Shown here one piece after another: positions 24,818 through 33,656 of a stretch of 64,000 nt of DNA. The translations under genes and the position numbers were made by a program. The notes beneath the pieces were generated by a model, which saw only the letters and a program-made list of their open reading frames with translations, did no database searches and was not told the DNA's origin. Source of the DNA: an uncultured Lachnospiraceae bacterium (GTDB taxonomy: Bacteria > Bacillota > Clostridia > Lachnospirales > Lachnospiraceae); the NCBI GenBank assembly GCA_910586205.1, contig CAJUGD010000004.1:109758-173757 (forward strand). The letters run 5' to 3'. The first letter of the stretch is position 1, and each line of letters starts with the position of its first letter.

Positions 24818-26392
24818 ATGGGGATTTATGTAAATCCTGGAAATACTGCGTTTGAAGAAGCAGTTAATTCAATGATTTATGTGGACAAAAGCAAACTGAT
24901 TTCTTATACAAATCGCGTTTTAAAGACAAAGCAGAAAAACTTATGTGTCAGCAGGCCGCGTCGGTTTGGTAAGTCTATGGCTGCGGATATGTTAGTGGCC
25001 TATTACAGCAAGGGCTGTGATTCCAAAGGATTATTTGCTGGCTTAGACATAGAAGGGGAAGATTCTTTTCCGATTCATTTGAATCAGCATGATGTAATCC
25101 GTGTGGATGTGCAGCGATTTTTGGAAACAAAACGAGATTTGGATACTTTTATCAAAGAGATGGAAAGCAGAATAATCTCAGAGCTGGTGAAAGAGTTTCC
25201 TGGATGGAATGAATCTGGTGCAGGCGACCGATTGAGGGATGTGCTGGATCAAATTTTTAACCAGACAAAAACAGGGTTTATTTTTATCATTGATGAATGG
25301 GACTGTGTTTTCCGAATGGCAAAGGACCGCCAGGAAATTCAAAAAGATTATCTGGATTTCTTAAGAGGGATATTCAAAGGGGCTGAGTATGTTGAGCTGG
25401 CTTATATGACAGGAATTCTGCCAATTAAAAAGTATGGGGAACATTCTGCTATTAATGTATTTAAAGAATTTTCCATGTTGAATCCGGGGAAAATTGCTGA
25501 GTGTTTTGGATTTACAGAGTCAGAGGTGATAGGGCTATGTGAGGAACATTTTGTAGACTATCAGGAGACGAGGAAATGGTATGATGGCTATTTGGTAGGA
25601 AATCTGCATATTTATAATCCACAGGCAGTAATTGAGCTAATGGATAATGGAGACTTTCAGAGCTATTGGATCGGGACGGAGACTTATGAGGCTTTAAAAA
25701 TTTATATTGATATGGATTTTGACGGACTGGGTCAGGCGGTAATGGAAATGCTGGGAGGCGGACGATGTAAAATCAATACTCGAAAGTTTCAAAACGATAT
25801 GACCACCTTTCGCACAAAAGATGATGTCCTTACTCTATTGATTCATCTCGGATATCTGACATATGATAGAAAAACCAGTGAAACATTTATTCCAAATCAG
25901 GAGATATCCCAAGAGTTTTTGAATGCTGCTGACGGTCCTGGTTGGACAGGCTTGATTCAAGCATTGGAGCGGTCAGAGGGACTTCTTCAAAGCACTTGGA
26001 AACTTGATGGAGATGCTGTAGCAACAGGAATTGCTGTTATTCATGGTGAGACAGCATCGATACTAAAATACAATAATGAAAATTCGCTTACTTGTACGGT
26101 TTTGATGGCATATTATAGTGCGAAAATCTATTATATGAATCCAGTTATGGAAATGCTAGCAGGAAAAGGATTTGCAGATATAGTGTACCTTCCTAAAAGG
26201 AATGTGGATAAACCAGCTTTACTGGTAGAGCTAAAATGGAAGGGATCTCCGGAGGGAGCTATTGCGCAGATTAAAGAGCGGAAGTATATGTCCTGGATTG
26301 AGGGCTATACGGGAAAGATTCTTCTGGTGGGGATCAATTATAATGAAGATAAAGGGCATGAATGTGTAATAGAAGAATATGTGATTGAATAA
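24818..26392 (+). CDS. AAA-ATPase-like / PD-(D/E)XK nuclease-superfamily protein
   Basis: The 524-residue protein begins YVDKSKLISYTNRVLKTKQKNLCVSRPRRFGKSM, the divergent Walker A (RPRRFGKS) of the AAA-ATPase-like family. Walker B is FIFIIDEWDCVFR near residue 165. The C-terminus (GFADIVYLPKRNVDKPALLVELKWKGSPEGAIAQIKERKY) is a PD-(D/E)XK nuclease-like fold with D...ELK as active-site candidates. These proteins occur in multiple copies in gut Clostridia and Bacteroidetes. Mobile-element or defence roles have been proposed but are not established. AGAGGGG precedes the ATG. Confidence 0.88.
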   Translation: MGIYVNPGNTAFEEAVNSMIYVDKSKLISYTNRVLKTKQKNLCVSRPRRFGKSMAADMLVAYYSKGCDSKGLFAGLDIEGEDSFPIHLNQHDVIRVDVQRFLETKRDLDTFIKEMESRIISELVKEFPGWNESGAGDRLRDVLDQIFNQTKTGFIFIIDEWDCVFRMAKDRQEIQKDYLDFLRGIFKGAEYVELAYMTGILPIKKYGEHSAINVFKEFSMLNPGKIAECFGFTESEVIGLCEEHFVDYQETRKWYDGYLVGNLHIYNPQAVIELMDNGDFQSYWIGTETYEALKIYIDMDFDGLGQAVMEMLGGGRCKINTRKFQNDMTTFRTKDDVLTLLIHLGYLTYDRKTSETFIPNQEISQEFLNAADGPGWTGLIQALERSEGLLQSTWKLDGDAVATGIAVIHGETASILKYNNENSLTCTVLMAYYSAKIYYMNPVMEMLAGKGFADIVYLPKRNVDKPALLVELKWKGSPEGAIAQIKERKYMSWIEGYTGKILLVGINYNEDKGHECVIEEYVIE

Positions 26393-26437
26393 TATTTTTC
26401 ATTGATGCGAAGTAAGCAGTTGCGGTATAGAAAAACT

Positions 26438-26470
26438 GAGTGCAACACAATATGGAATTGTGTTGCACTC
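26438..26470. repeat. Perfect palindrome, copy A
   Basis: GAGTGCAACACAAT pairs with ATTGTGTTGCACTC around the loop ATGGA, a perfect 14-bp stem. The same sequence recurs inverted at 26717-26748 with loop TCCAT. The 311-bp segment between and including them has no gene. It could be a MITE with palindromic ends or paired regulatory hairpins. Confidence 0.8.
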
Positions 26471-26674
26471 AATTCTGTACTCAAAACTATGGAAAACATT
26501 GAAAATATAAGGATTTTACTGCTTTAGACATAGAAAGACACTACATAAGAAAACCCCTGAAATGCCGCACAAAAAAGCGCGTGAGAACTGCAGAAAAATA
26601 ACGAAAAAAATGATTTCTTAAGAAATTTTGTCCCGTTTTTCCATAAAATCTTAACCTTTTTGGTCGAAAAAACC

Positions 26675-26703
26675 TTGCAATGTAGCGAAAAGAGTGCTAT
26701 TAT
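26675..26703 (+). promoter_or_regulatory. Sigma-A promoter upstream of the LoaP genes
   Basis: TTGCAA at 26675-26680 and TATTAT at 26698-26703 are separated by 17 bases. Transcription would start just before the palindrome at 26717, placing that hairpin at the very 5' end of a leader of about 330 bases for the first LoaP gene. Confidence 0.6.
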
Positions 26704-26716
26704 TACGGAGTAATCT

Positions 26717-26748
26717 GAGTGCAACACAATTCCATATTGTGTTGCACT
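26717..26748. repeat. Perfect palindrome, copy B, at the start of the loaP leader
   Basis: GAGTGCAACACAAT/ATTGTGTTGCACT with loop TCCAT is the inverse of copy A. It is itself bracketed by GGAGTAATCTGA and GGAGAATCTGAT. Because it would be near the 5' end of the transcript, it could be an RNA structure recognised by a LoaP protein; this is speculation. Confidence 0.75.
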
Positions 26749-27045
26749 GGAGAATCTGATATTAGATGCCATTTGATTTTCCTTTTTTGATGGAAATCGG
26801 GAAAATCATGGGCTGAATATTTTTACAAAACCGGGAAGGGAAATTGTGAGCCTGGAGACTGCATTTCTCTGAAAGGGGTAATACTGGCAGCAGTGTGGCG
26901 ATGACACGCGGCGACGAAAGGATCTGGGTTATTGTGTACAATAGCCGGGATATGGCGAAGCCTGCACTTTTGGAAGTGGAAGTGCAGCAGCTTATGTAGT
27001 GTGAATCCTGCTACAAGACAGTTTATGAAATGAGGAAGAAAGCAC

Positions 27046-27600
27046 ATGTTGTGGTATGTACTGCAGACGAGAACCGGTGAGGAGGAAAAGCTGACAGGGC
27101 TGATCCGCAGAATGGTTCCAAGGGAATTATACAAAGAGTGTTTTGTAGTCTATCAGGAACAGCTCTGGAGAAGGCAGCAGAAAAACTTTGTCCATGTGAA
27201 GCGGGCATTTCCAGGGTATGTGTTTATTATATCAAAGGAGCCGGAGGCTTTATTTTTTTGTCTGAAAAAGGTTCCGGCTATGGCAAAAATGATGGCGGAT
27301 GAGGATTTCTTTTTTCTTTCCCTGGAGAAAGAAGAAGCGGAGTTTTTGCAGAAGATTATGGATGAAGATCATGTGATTGGCCTTTCGTATTTGCTGACGG
27401 ATGGTCAGGGGAAGATCCTTAAGGTATCCGGCCCTTTGGAGGTTTGTATGCCGCAGGTTATCAAATATCAGTATGGGAAAAGGCATGTACTGGTGCGGCT
27501 GAAGCTTTTGGGGAAGGAAAAGACCATACTGCTGGGAATTGTTCTGAAGGAGGATATAGATCAGGGTTTGGGGTATCGGAAGGAGAAGGTCTGGATATAA
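27046..27600 (+). CDS. loaP: LoaP-type NusG paralogue, processive antiterminator (first copy)
   Basis: The 184-residue protein has a NusG N-terminal domain (MLWYVLQTRTGEEEKLTGLIRRMVPRELYKECFVVYQEQLWRRQQKNFVHVKRAFPGYVFII) and a C-terminal KOW-like domain (GPLEVCMPQVIKYQYGKRHVLVRLKLLGKEKTILLGIVL). LoaP proteins bind RNA polymerase and an RNA hairpin to allow read-through of long polysaccharide or antibiotic operons. Its place at the head of a roughly 28-kb capsule locus fits that role. The start is supported by GAGGAAG seven bases upstream. Confidence 0.88.
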   Translation: MLWYVLQTRTGEEEKLTGLIRRMVPRELYKECFVVYQEQLWRRQQKNFVHVKRAFPGYVFIISKEPEALFFCLKKVPAMAKMMADEDFFFLSLEKEEAEFLQKIMDEDHVIGLSYLLTDGQGKILKVSGPLEVCMPQVIKYQYGKRHVLVRLKLLGKEKTILLGIVLKEDIDQGLGYRKEKVWI

Positions 27601-27655
27601 AGTGAGTTATACTAGGGAACATTTTTTGACTGGAAACCGGATAGGAGGGGGACAG

Positions 27656-28213
27656 ATGGATTGGTATCTGTTAAAGACCTGGATAGGACGGGAAGACGAA
27701 ATGGTAAAGGAGATTCGACGTACCGTGCCGCCTGGCTTGTACCAGGATTGCTTTGTGATTACCCAGGAGCGGATATGGAGGAAGCAGCAGAAAAGTATTG
27801 TCCATGTGGAACCTCTGTTTCCGGGATGTGTGTTTCTTACCTGTACAGGAAATGGGGATTCTTTTTTGAGACGTTTGGAGCAAGTGCCGGCTATAAGCAG
27901 GAGAATGGTTTGCAAAGAACTGGTGTTTTTTCCTGTAATGAAAGAAGATGCAGAGTTCTTGGACAGAATATCAGGGAAGGATCATGTGGTCAGGCTTTCT
28001 TATGTAGAGAAAAATGAACAGGGACAGATTTCCAGGGTTTCGGAACCTTTGAAAGCCTGCCAGGGGCAGGTTGAGCGGTACCAGTTTAAAAAACGTTATG
28101 CTATGGTCCGTCATAAATTGTGGGGGGAGGAGCAGTCCATTGTGCTGGGGATTATGCTGAAGGAAGACTATGAGCAGAGAAAACCAATTGTTTTTCAGGA
28201 AGTGTTTTCGTAA
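27656..28213 (+). CDS. loaP: LoaP-type NusG paralogue (second copy)
   Basis: The 185-residue product is a paralogue of the preceding gene. It shares WYLLKTWIGREDE, RRTVPPGLYQDCFVITQERIWRKQQKSIVHVEPLFPGCVFL and the C-terminal ERYQFKKRYAMVRHKLWGEEQSIVLGIMLKEDYEQ. ATG 27656 is set by AGGAGGGGG. It follows the first copy after 55 bases. The pair are clearly divergent, not a recent duplication. Which of them serves this operon cannot be told from sequence. Confidence 0.88.
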   Translation: MDWYLLKTWIGREDEMVKEIRRTVPPGLYQDCFVITQERIWRKQQKSIVHVEPLFPGCVFLTCTGNGDSFLRRLEQVPAISRRMVCKELVFFPVMKEDAEFLDRISGKDHVVRLSYVEKNEQGQISRVSEPLKACQGQVERYQFKKRYAMVRHKLWGEEQSIVLGIMLKEDYEQRKPIVFQEVFS

Positions 28214-28381
28214 AAATTATTCTTATGTGTGGAAGTTAAAGGTAATCAAGGAAGATAAGAGTGAAAGAACTTGATAAAACTTTTACAGCTTGTTCGTGCA
28301 TTGTTTGTGCATTGGTAAGGAATGGCGAAAAATATGATAAGCAATCAGGGGGAAAAATACCATGAATAATAAGGAAAGACA

Positions 28382-29767
28382 ATGAACAGGAATAAGGAAC
28401 AATATAAGCGGATGGTCAAATTTATCTTCAGCGTGATCGTGCTTTCCTTGGAAATGGCGGTCTTTTGGTACATATGGATCAGTTTTTATAACCAGAAGAT
28501 GGAAACCCCCTATAACCGGAGCGGGCATTGGCTGATGGTGGCGGTATATGGGATTTTCCTCATGCTGTTTAACACGCTTTATGGCGGGTTAAAGGTGGGA
28601 TACCTGCGGACGGGGAATATGATTTATTCCCAGTTTCTTGCCGCTGTCTGCGCTAATCTGATGGCGTATCTCCAGATTACGCTGCTGACCAAATCCTTCC
28701 AGGATATCCTGCCGCTTTTTGTCATGACCGGGGCAGAGCTGATGCTGATTGGGATCTGGAGTTTTCTTTCTACCAGGCTGTATCGTCTGCTCTATCCTCC
28801 CCGAAGTGTGCTGCTGATCTATGGGGAGCATCCGGTAGCGGGACTGATGGGGAAGATTCACACCAGGAATGACCGATTTGTGATTGGGGAAATTGTCCAT
28901 ATCTCTCAGGGGATTTCCTTTATAAAAGACAAGATTCAGGGTTATGAGGGAGTGGTGATCTGTGATCTTCCTTCTCACATGCGGAATGTGATTTTAAAGT
29001 ACTGTTACGAGAAAGGGATCCGAACCTACACAACTCCGAAAATATCGGATGTAATCATACGAAGTGCGGAAAGTCTGCATCTGTTTGACACCCCTCTTTT
29101 GCTGTCCAGGAATAACGGACTTTCCTTTGACCAGCGGGTGGTGAAGCGGGTGATGGATTTGGCGTTGTCCATGACAGCGCTTCTTTTTTTTGCTCCGGTT
29201 TTCATCATTACGGCTGCGGCAATCAAGCTGTATGACGGAGGGCCGGTGTTTTATTTGCAGGAACGTTGTACAAAAGACGGAAAAGTATTTCGGATTTGTA
29301 AGTTCCGCAGCATGGTGGTAGATGCAGAAAGAGAGGGAAAATGGGTTCCGGCCACAGATCGGGATCCCAGGATAACGCCAGTTGGACGGATCATCCGGGC
29401 TACCAGGATGGATGAGCTGCCTCAGATCCTAAATATATTAAAAGGGGATATGAGCATAGTAGGGCCCCGGCCGGAGCGAGTGGAACATGTGGAGCTGTAC
29501 ACAAGGCAGATTCCGGAGTTTGGCTATCGGATGAAGGTAAAGGGCGGCCTGACCGGGTATGCTCAGGTATATGGGAAGTACAACACGACAGCTTATGACA
29601 AACTGAAACTGGATTTGATGTATATCCAGAATTATTCGCTGCTTTTGGATATCGAGATTATCTTTAAAACCGTGAAAATTCTGTTTATGAAGGAAAGCAC
29701 GGAAGGGTTTGGTACGGAAGATGCAGCGGCTATGTCGGAAGGGTATAAGGCAGGGAAAGAGGAATGA
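28382..29767 (+). CDS. Polyprenyl-phosphate sugar-1-phosphate transferase (WbaP/WcaJ-like)
   Basis: This initiating transferase loads the first sugar-1-phosphate on undecaprenyl phosphate. The 461-residue protein has four N-terminal TM helices, a CoA-binding-like middle domain and the C-terminal bacterial sugar transferase domain (KRVMDLALSMTALLFFAPVF; CKFRSMVVDAE; ATRMDELPQILNILKGDMSIVGPRPER; GLTGYAQVYGKYNTTAYDKLKLDLMYI). A mini-ORF (28362-28385, MNNKERQ) with a good GGGGG ribosome binding site ends in an ATGA overlap with this start, suggesting translational coupling. A T8 run lies at about 29183. Confidence 0.93.
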   Translation: MNRNKEQYKRMVKFIFSVIVLSLEMAVFWYIWISFYNQKMETPYNRSGHWLMVAVYGIFLMLFNTLYGGLKVGYLRTGNMIYSQFLAAVCANLMAYLQITLLTKSFQDILPLFVMTGAELMLIGIWSFLSTRLYRLLYPPRSVLLIYGEHPVAGLMGKIHTRNDRFVIGEIVHISQGISFIKDKIQGYEGVVICDLPSHMRNVILKYCYEKGIRTYTTPKISDVIIRSAESLHLFDTPLLLSRNNGLSFDQRVVKRVMDLALSMTALLFFAPVFIITAAAIKLYDGGPVFYLQERCTKDGKVFRICKFRSMVVDAEREGKWVPATDRDPRITPVGRIIRATRMDELPQILNILKGDMSIVGPRPERVEHVELYTRQIPEFGYRMKVKGGLTGYAQVYGKYNTTAYDKLKLDLMYIQNYSLLLDIEIIFKTVKILFMKESTEGFGTEDAAAMSEGYKAGKEE

Positions 29768-30957
29768 GGATTCTAGTAATCAGCCAGCGGTTTTATCCGG
29801 AGGCTTTTCGGATCAATGATATCTGTAGGGAGCTGGTAAAGGAAGGGCATCTTGTGACAGTACTGACAGGACTGCCTAATTATCCCAGCGGCCATATCCC
29901 GAAGGAATACCGGGGCAACCGAAGGCACAAAGACTCTTATGAGGGAGCAGAAGTGATCCGCACCTGGGAGGTTGGCAGGAGGCCGGGAAAGCTGGGCCTG
30001 GCAGTAAATTATGCAAGTCTGGCCTGGTCTTTGTCCTGGGAAGCCTTTTGGATGGGAAAAAGATTTGATGTTATTTTTGTGTACCAGCCATCGCCCGTAT
30101 TTTCCCTGATACCGGCATGGATCCTAAAGAAAAAATATGGGATATCGATTCTTTTGTACTGCTGCGATCTTTGGCCGGAGTCATTGAAGGCGTATGAGGT
30201 AGGGGAGAGACAAATGCTGTTTCGGATCATGAAGAAGGTGAGCGGATTTCTGTATCGTCAATGTGACCGGATCGCAGTGACCTCCCTGCCGTTTGTGGAT
30301 TATCTGCGGAAGGTACACGGCCTGAAAAATGAGATAGAATACCTGCCGCAGCATGCGGAGGAAAACTATCTGGAGGTGAATTTGTTTCACCCGGCGGGGG
30401 AGGAGGTACAGCTATTATTCTGCGGAAATGTGGGGAAGGCTCAGGATATGCCCTGTCTGCTGCGGGGCATCAGACAGATTGAAGATAGGCTTTCTTTCCA
30501 TGTACATATAGTGGGGGATGGTTCGGAGCTTTTGGAAAGTAAAAGGTTAGCAAAGGAACTGAAGATTCAGGACCGGGTGACATTTCATGGGCGGTTTCCC
30601 TCGGAAAGACTGCCAGAGTTTTATAAAATGGCGGACGGGTGCCTTTTGACCTTAACGGGAAACAGCTTTATCGGAATGACCATGCCGGGGAAACTACAGG
30701 AATATATGGCGGCGGGCAAGCCAGTGTTAGCGGCAACAGACGGTGCGGCCAGGGGCGTGATAGAAGAATCTGGGTGTGGGTTATGTGTGGGAGCTGGAGA
30801 CTGGGAAGGCTATGGGAGGATCTTGAGCCGATTCATTAAGGATGTAAAGGATTATGGAGAATGTGGGGAGAGGGGGAGGAAGTATTTTAGGGAGAATTTT
30901 ATGAAAGGGTTGTTTATGAGGAGGTTGGGGGAATCTTTAAAAGGATTAGTACAATGA
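29764..30957 (+). CDS. Glycosyltransferase family 4 (WbuB-like)
   Basis: This 397-residue GT-B enzyme overlaps the preceding transferase by 4 bases. The N-terminus MRILVISQRFYPEAFRINDICRELVKEGHLVTVLTGLPNYPSG is typical of WbuB-type fucosamine/N-acetyl-sugar transferases. The C-terminal nucleotide-sugar domain carries LFCGNVGKAQDMP and GKLQEYMAAGKPVLA. It probably adds the second sugar of the repeat unit. Base composition is still chromosome-like here; the AT-rich block begins with the next gene. Confidence 0.9.
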   Translation: MRILVISQRFYPEAFRINDICRELVKEGHLVTVLTGLPNYPSGHIPKEYRGNRRHKDSYEGAEVIRTWEVGRRPGKLGLAVNYASLAWSLSWEAFWMGKRFDVIFVYQPSPVFSLIPAWILKKKYGISILLYCCDLWPESLKAYEVGERQMLFRIMKKVSGFLYRQCDRIAVTSLPFVDYLRKVHGLKNEIEYLPQHAEENYLEVNLFHPAGEEVQLLFCGNVGKAQDMPCLLRGIRQIEDRLSFHVHIVGDGSELLESKRLAKELKIQDRVTFHGRFPSERLPEFYKMADGCLLTLTGNSFIGMTMPGKLQEYMAAGKPVLAATDGAARGVIEESGCGLCVGAGDWEGYGRILSRFIKDVKDYGECGERGRKYFRENFMKGLFMRRLGESLKGLVQ

Positions 30958-30982
30958 AATAGAAGGAAAAGGCTGGGCATCG

Positions 30983-32704
30983 ATGAGGATTTTAATAGTT
31001 AATGTTGTATGTGGAATAAAAAGTACAGGAAGAATCTGTACTGACTTGGCTGAGGAATTAGATGCACAAGGTCACGAAGTGAAAATTGCATATGGGAGAG
31101 ATACTGTGTCAGAGAAATTTTCAAAGTATGCAGTGAGAATAGGAAGTGATTTTGATGTGAAATTACATGGTGTAAAGGCGAGACTTTATGATGCATCAGG
31201 ATTTGGAAGTGAAAAAGCAACGTACAGGTTTATTGAATGGGTGAAATCGTTTGATCCAGATCTGATACATTTGCACAATATTCATGGATATTATTTAAAT
31301 GTAGATATATTATTTAGATATTTGAAAACTTGTCATAAAAAAATTGTATGGACGCTTCATGATTGCTGGTCATTTACAGGGCATAGTGCTTTTTGTGATG
31401 CTATTGAATGTAAAAGATGGAAAACAGGATGTTATGCCTGTCCTCAAAAAAATGAATATCCTAAATCATTTATAGATAGGTCGAAAAGAAACTGGATTAA
31501 GAAAAGAAATATTTTTACGGGAGTCGAGAATTTAACTTTGATTACTCCATCAAATTGGTTAGCAAATCTAGTTCATGATTCTTTTTTGGGACAATATCCG
31601 ATACATGTTATCCACAATGGCGTGGATACATCAAAATTTTATCCATTAGTGAATGATTTCAGAGATGTTTATAATCTACAAAACAAAATAATTATATTAG
31701 GTGTAGCCAGTGCATGGAGTGATCTAAAGGGATTGTCAGATTTTATTCAATTATCGAAAATATTAGACAGTAAATATCAGGTTGTTATGATAGGATTGAA
31801 TGAAAAACAGAGGAAAAATATTCCGTCAAGAATCTTATCTTTTCCCAAAACTGACAGTATTAAAGAATTAGCTTATATATATAGCAGTGCAGATATTTTT
31901 GTAAACCTTACATATTGTGATATCTCATCAATGGTAAATTTAGAGGCTTCAGCATGTGGACTTCCAATTATTACATATGAAACTGGGGGCTGTAAAGAAA
32001 CCTTGGAAAACGTTGAAGGATATGCGGTGGAAAGGGGGAATCTTGAAGCAGTAAAAGAAAAAATAGAAGAGTTATATCAAAGAGGAATTTCTGATAAGAA
32101 AAAAAATACAAAAACAAACAAACCTCATGACAAAAAATCAGAGCTTATGTATTATATGGAAACGATCTATAAAGACAATAACAGCATCGGGGGGGGGTAT
32201 TTTGAAATAAAGAAAAAGATGAGATTACAAGGCAAGTTGTGTTTGCTTGGTGTGGCGGCAGTTTGGGAAGAACGAAAAGGATTACATGAATTTAATGAGC
32301 TTTATAAAAAATTGGAAGGTAAGGTTTCTATGATTTTAGTAGGGGTGACAGAGAGACAAAAGAGTAAACTTTCAAAAGGAATTATTGGGTTGAAAAAGAC
32401 AAATAATATTGAAGAATTACGAAAATTATACTCGATATCAGATGTATTTATTAACCTTACAACAGATGATAACTATCCTACGACCAACCTGGAGGCAATC
32501 GCATGTGGGACACCAGTAATTACATATAATACCGGTGGAAGTATGGAAAGTGCGAAAATGTATGGTTGCGTTACGGATGAAAAAAGCCTGGAATGTATAA
32601 AGGATTGTGTAGAGAAAATTGGAAAAATCAAAATGAAGAAAACCGTATGTGACATCAAAGAGATGGTTAATCAGTATGGGTTGATTTATTTTGGATTATA
32701 TTAG
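30983..32704 (+). CDS. GT4 glycosyltransferase with duplicated C-terminal domain joined at a poly-G run
   Basis: Residues 1 to about 395 form a complete GT-B enzyme (N-domain HLHNIHGYYLNVDILF, WTLHDCWSFTGHSAFC; C-domain ILGVASAWSDLKGL...VNLEASACGLPIITYETGG). After residue 402 comes GGG, encoded by nine consecutive G (32189-32197). A second GT-B C-domain follows (LLGVAAVWEERKGLHEF...TTNLEAIACGTPVITYNTGG) to residue 573. With 8 or 10 G, translation stops 4-6 codons after the frame is lost, leaving a complete single-domain enzyme of 407-408 residues. The join may come from recombination between two related genes. The composition is AT-rich. Confidence 0.85.
   Translation: MRILIVNVVCGIKSTGRICTDLAEELDAQGHEVKIAYGRDTVSEKFSKYAVRIGSDFDVKLHGVKARLYDASGFGSEKATYRFIEWVKSFDPDLIHLHNIHGYYLNVDILFRYLKTCHKKIVWTLHDCWSFTGHSAFCDAIECKRWKTGCYACPQKNEYPKSFIDRSKRNWIKKRNIFTGVENLTLITPSNWLANLVHDSFLGQYPIHVIHNGVDTSKFYPLVNDFRDVYNLQNKIIILGVASAWSDLKGLSDFIQLSKILDSKYQVVMIGLNEKQRKNIPSRILSFPKTDSIKELAYIYSSADIFVNLTYCDISSMVNLEASACGLPIITYETGGCKETLENVEGYAVERGNLEAVKEKIEELYQRGISDKKKNTKTNKPHDKKSELMYYMETIYKDNNSIGGGYFEIKKKMRLQGKLCLLGVAAVWEERKGLHEFNELYKKLEGKVSMILVGVTERQKSKLSKGIIGLKKTNNIEELRKLYSISDVFINLTTDDNYPTTNLEAIACGTPVITYNTGGSMESAKMYGCVTDEKSLECIKDCVEKIGKIKMKKTVCDIKEMVNQYGLIYFGLY
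32189..32197 (+). repeat. Poly-G run, G9
   Basis: Nine G in an AT-rich gene, in frame as Gly-Gly-Gly at residues 403-405 of the GT4 protein. It is a candidate slipped-strand phase-variation site. Confidence 0.8.
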
Positions 32705-32715
32705 GAGATGGGAAA

Positions 32716-33642
32716 ATGCTCTTTCTATTTGTTGCATTGATAATAAGTTTATCAGGAAGTGTATGTGGGGCAGTTGTATATGGAAAGAAACCAGGAAGAA
32801 TAATTCCTGTCACATGGATGGGAATTGTAACAATTTTGTTTGGGTTTGGTATTGGAGGACATCTTGCACTTAGCATTTGTGTGGTAATAGGAATTGTGAT
32901 TTTTTTATATGTGGTGACAGTTTTATTTATGATACGTAAACATATAACTTTTACACAGTTTATAAATTCTGTAATTACGCCTGCAATGTTAATATTTATT
33001 CTATTTTTTATATTATTGAATATTTGCTATGTAGGAATGGTAGCGCATAGTTGGGATGAATTTTCTCACTGGGCAGATGTTGTAAAAGCAATGACTTATA
33101 TAAATGATTTTGCAACGAATCCGGATTCTCATTCACAGTTTCAATCTTATCCACCAGGAATGGCTCTTTTGCAATATTTTTTTCAGAAACTACATATGAT
33201 TATTCGCGGAAATCGGCTATTTACTGAATGGAGATTATATCTTGCATATCAAACATTTGCCATTGCAATGTTTTTTCCATTTTTGGAGGAAGATAATATT
33301 AGGGTATTTGATAAATTTTTATTGTTCATTGGGCTGGCACTATCTGTGTTGATTTTTTATCCGGATTTTTATGGAAGTATATATATAGATCCATTTGCGG
33401 CTATTCTTGCAGGAACTACTCTTGCATTAATATTTTTTTGTACAGAAAAGGATATGTTATATGATATACATATATGCTTAGCGTGTATTAATCTCGTTCT
33501 TGTAAAGGATATAGGGATGTTCTTTGCAGTATTTGTAATAATGGCATATATAATAAATAAAATGGATTTAATGATTCAAATTGATGAAAAAAAAGAAACA
33601 AATATTTTGAAATTCTTCGGGGGGGGGGGTATGATACCTTAA
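32716..33642 (+). CDS. Polytopic membrane protein (GT-C-like), N-terminal part; frameshifted at G11
   Basis: This multi-helix membrane protein has a GT-C-like first loop (VAHSWDEFSHWADVVKAM with an acidic WDE, and QSYPPGMALLQYFF). Such proteins transfer sugars from polyprenyl-phosphate donors. The frame enters an 11-G run at 33619-33629 and stops 4 codons later (GGGGMIP). With 9 or 12 G the frame would join the downstream ORF (YDTLSLFVPLVLLVITKLL...), giving one protein of 642-643 residues. In the state seen here the gene is therefore off. AGGAG precedes the ATG. A sequencing error in the homopolymer is the main alternative. Confidence 0.8.
   Translation: MLFLFVALIISLSGSVCGAVVYGKKPGRIIPVTWMGIVTILFGFGIGGHLALSICVVIGIVIFLYVVTVLFMIRKHITFTQFINSVITPAMLIFILFFILLNICYVGMVAHSWDEFSHWADVVKAMTYINDFATNPDSHSQFQSYPPGMALLQYFFQKLHMIIRGNRLFTEWRLYLAYQTFAIAMFFPFLEEDNIRVFDKFLLFIGLALSVLIFYPDFYGSIYIDPFAAILAGTTLALIFFCTEKDMLYDIHICLACINLVLVKDIGMFFAVFVIMAYIINKMDLMIQIDEKKETNILKFFGGGGMIP
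33619..33629 (+). repeat. Poly-G run, G11, at the frameshift
   Basis: Eleven consecutive G split the membrane-protein gene 32716-34646. A length divisible by three restores the frame. It is the longest of four G-runs in the polysaccharide locus. Confidence 0.85.
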
Positions 33643-33656
33643 GCCTTTTTGTACCG

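Noticed and set aside
26524..26772. Minus-strand 82-aa ORF between the palindromes
   Set aside because: It has no ribosome binding site or family features and overlaps the promoter and hairpin.
29183..29191. T8 run in the sugar transferase gene as another phase-variation site
   Set aside because: A/T runs of 8 are common by chance and this gene must be on for any polysaccharide; no frameshift is present.
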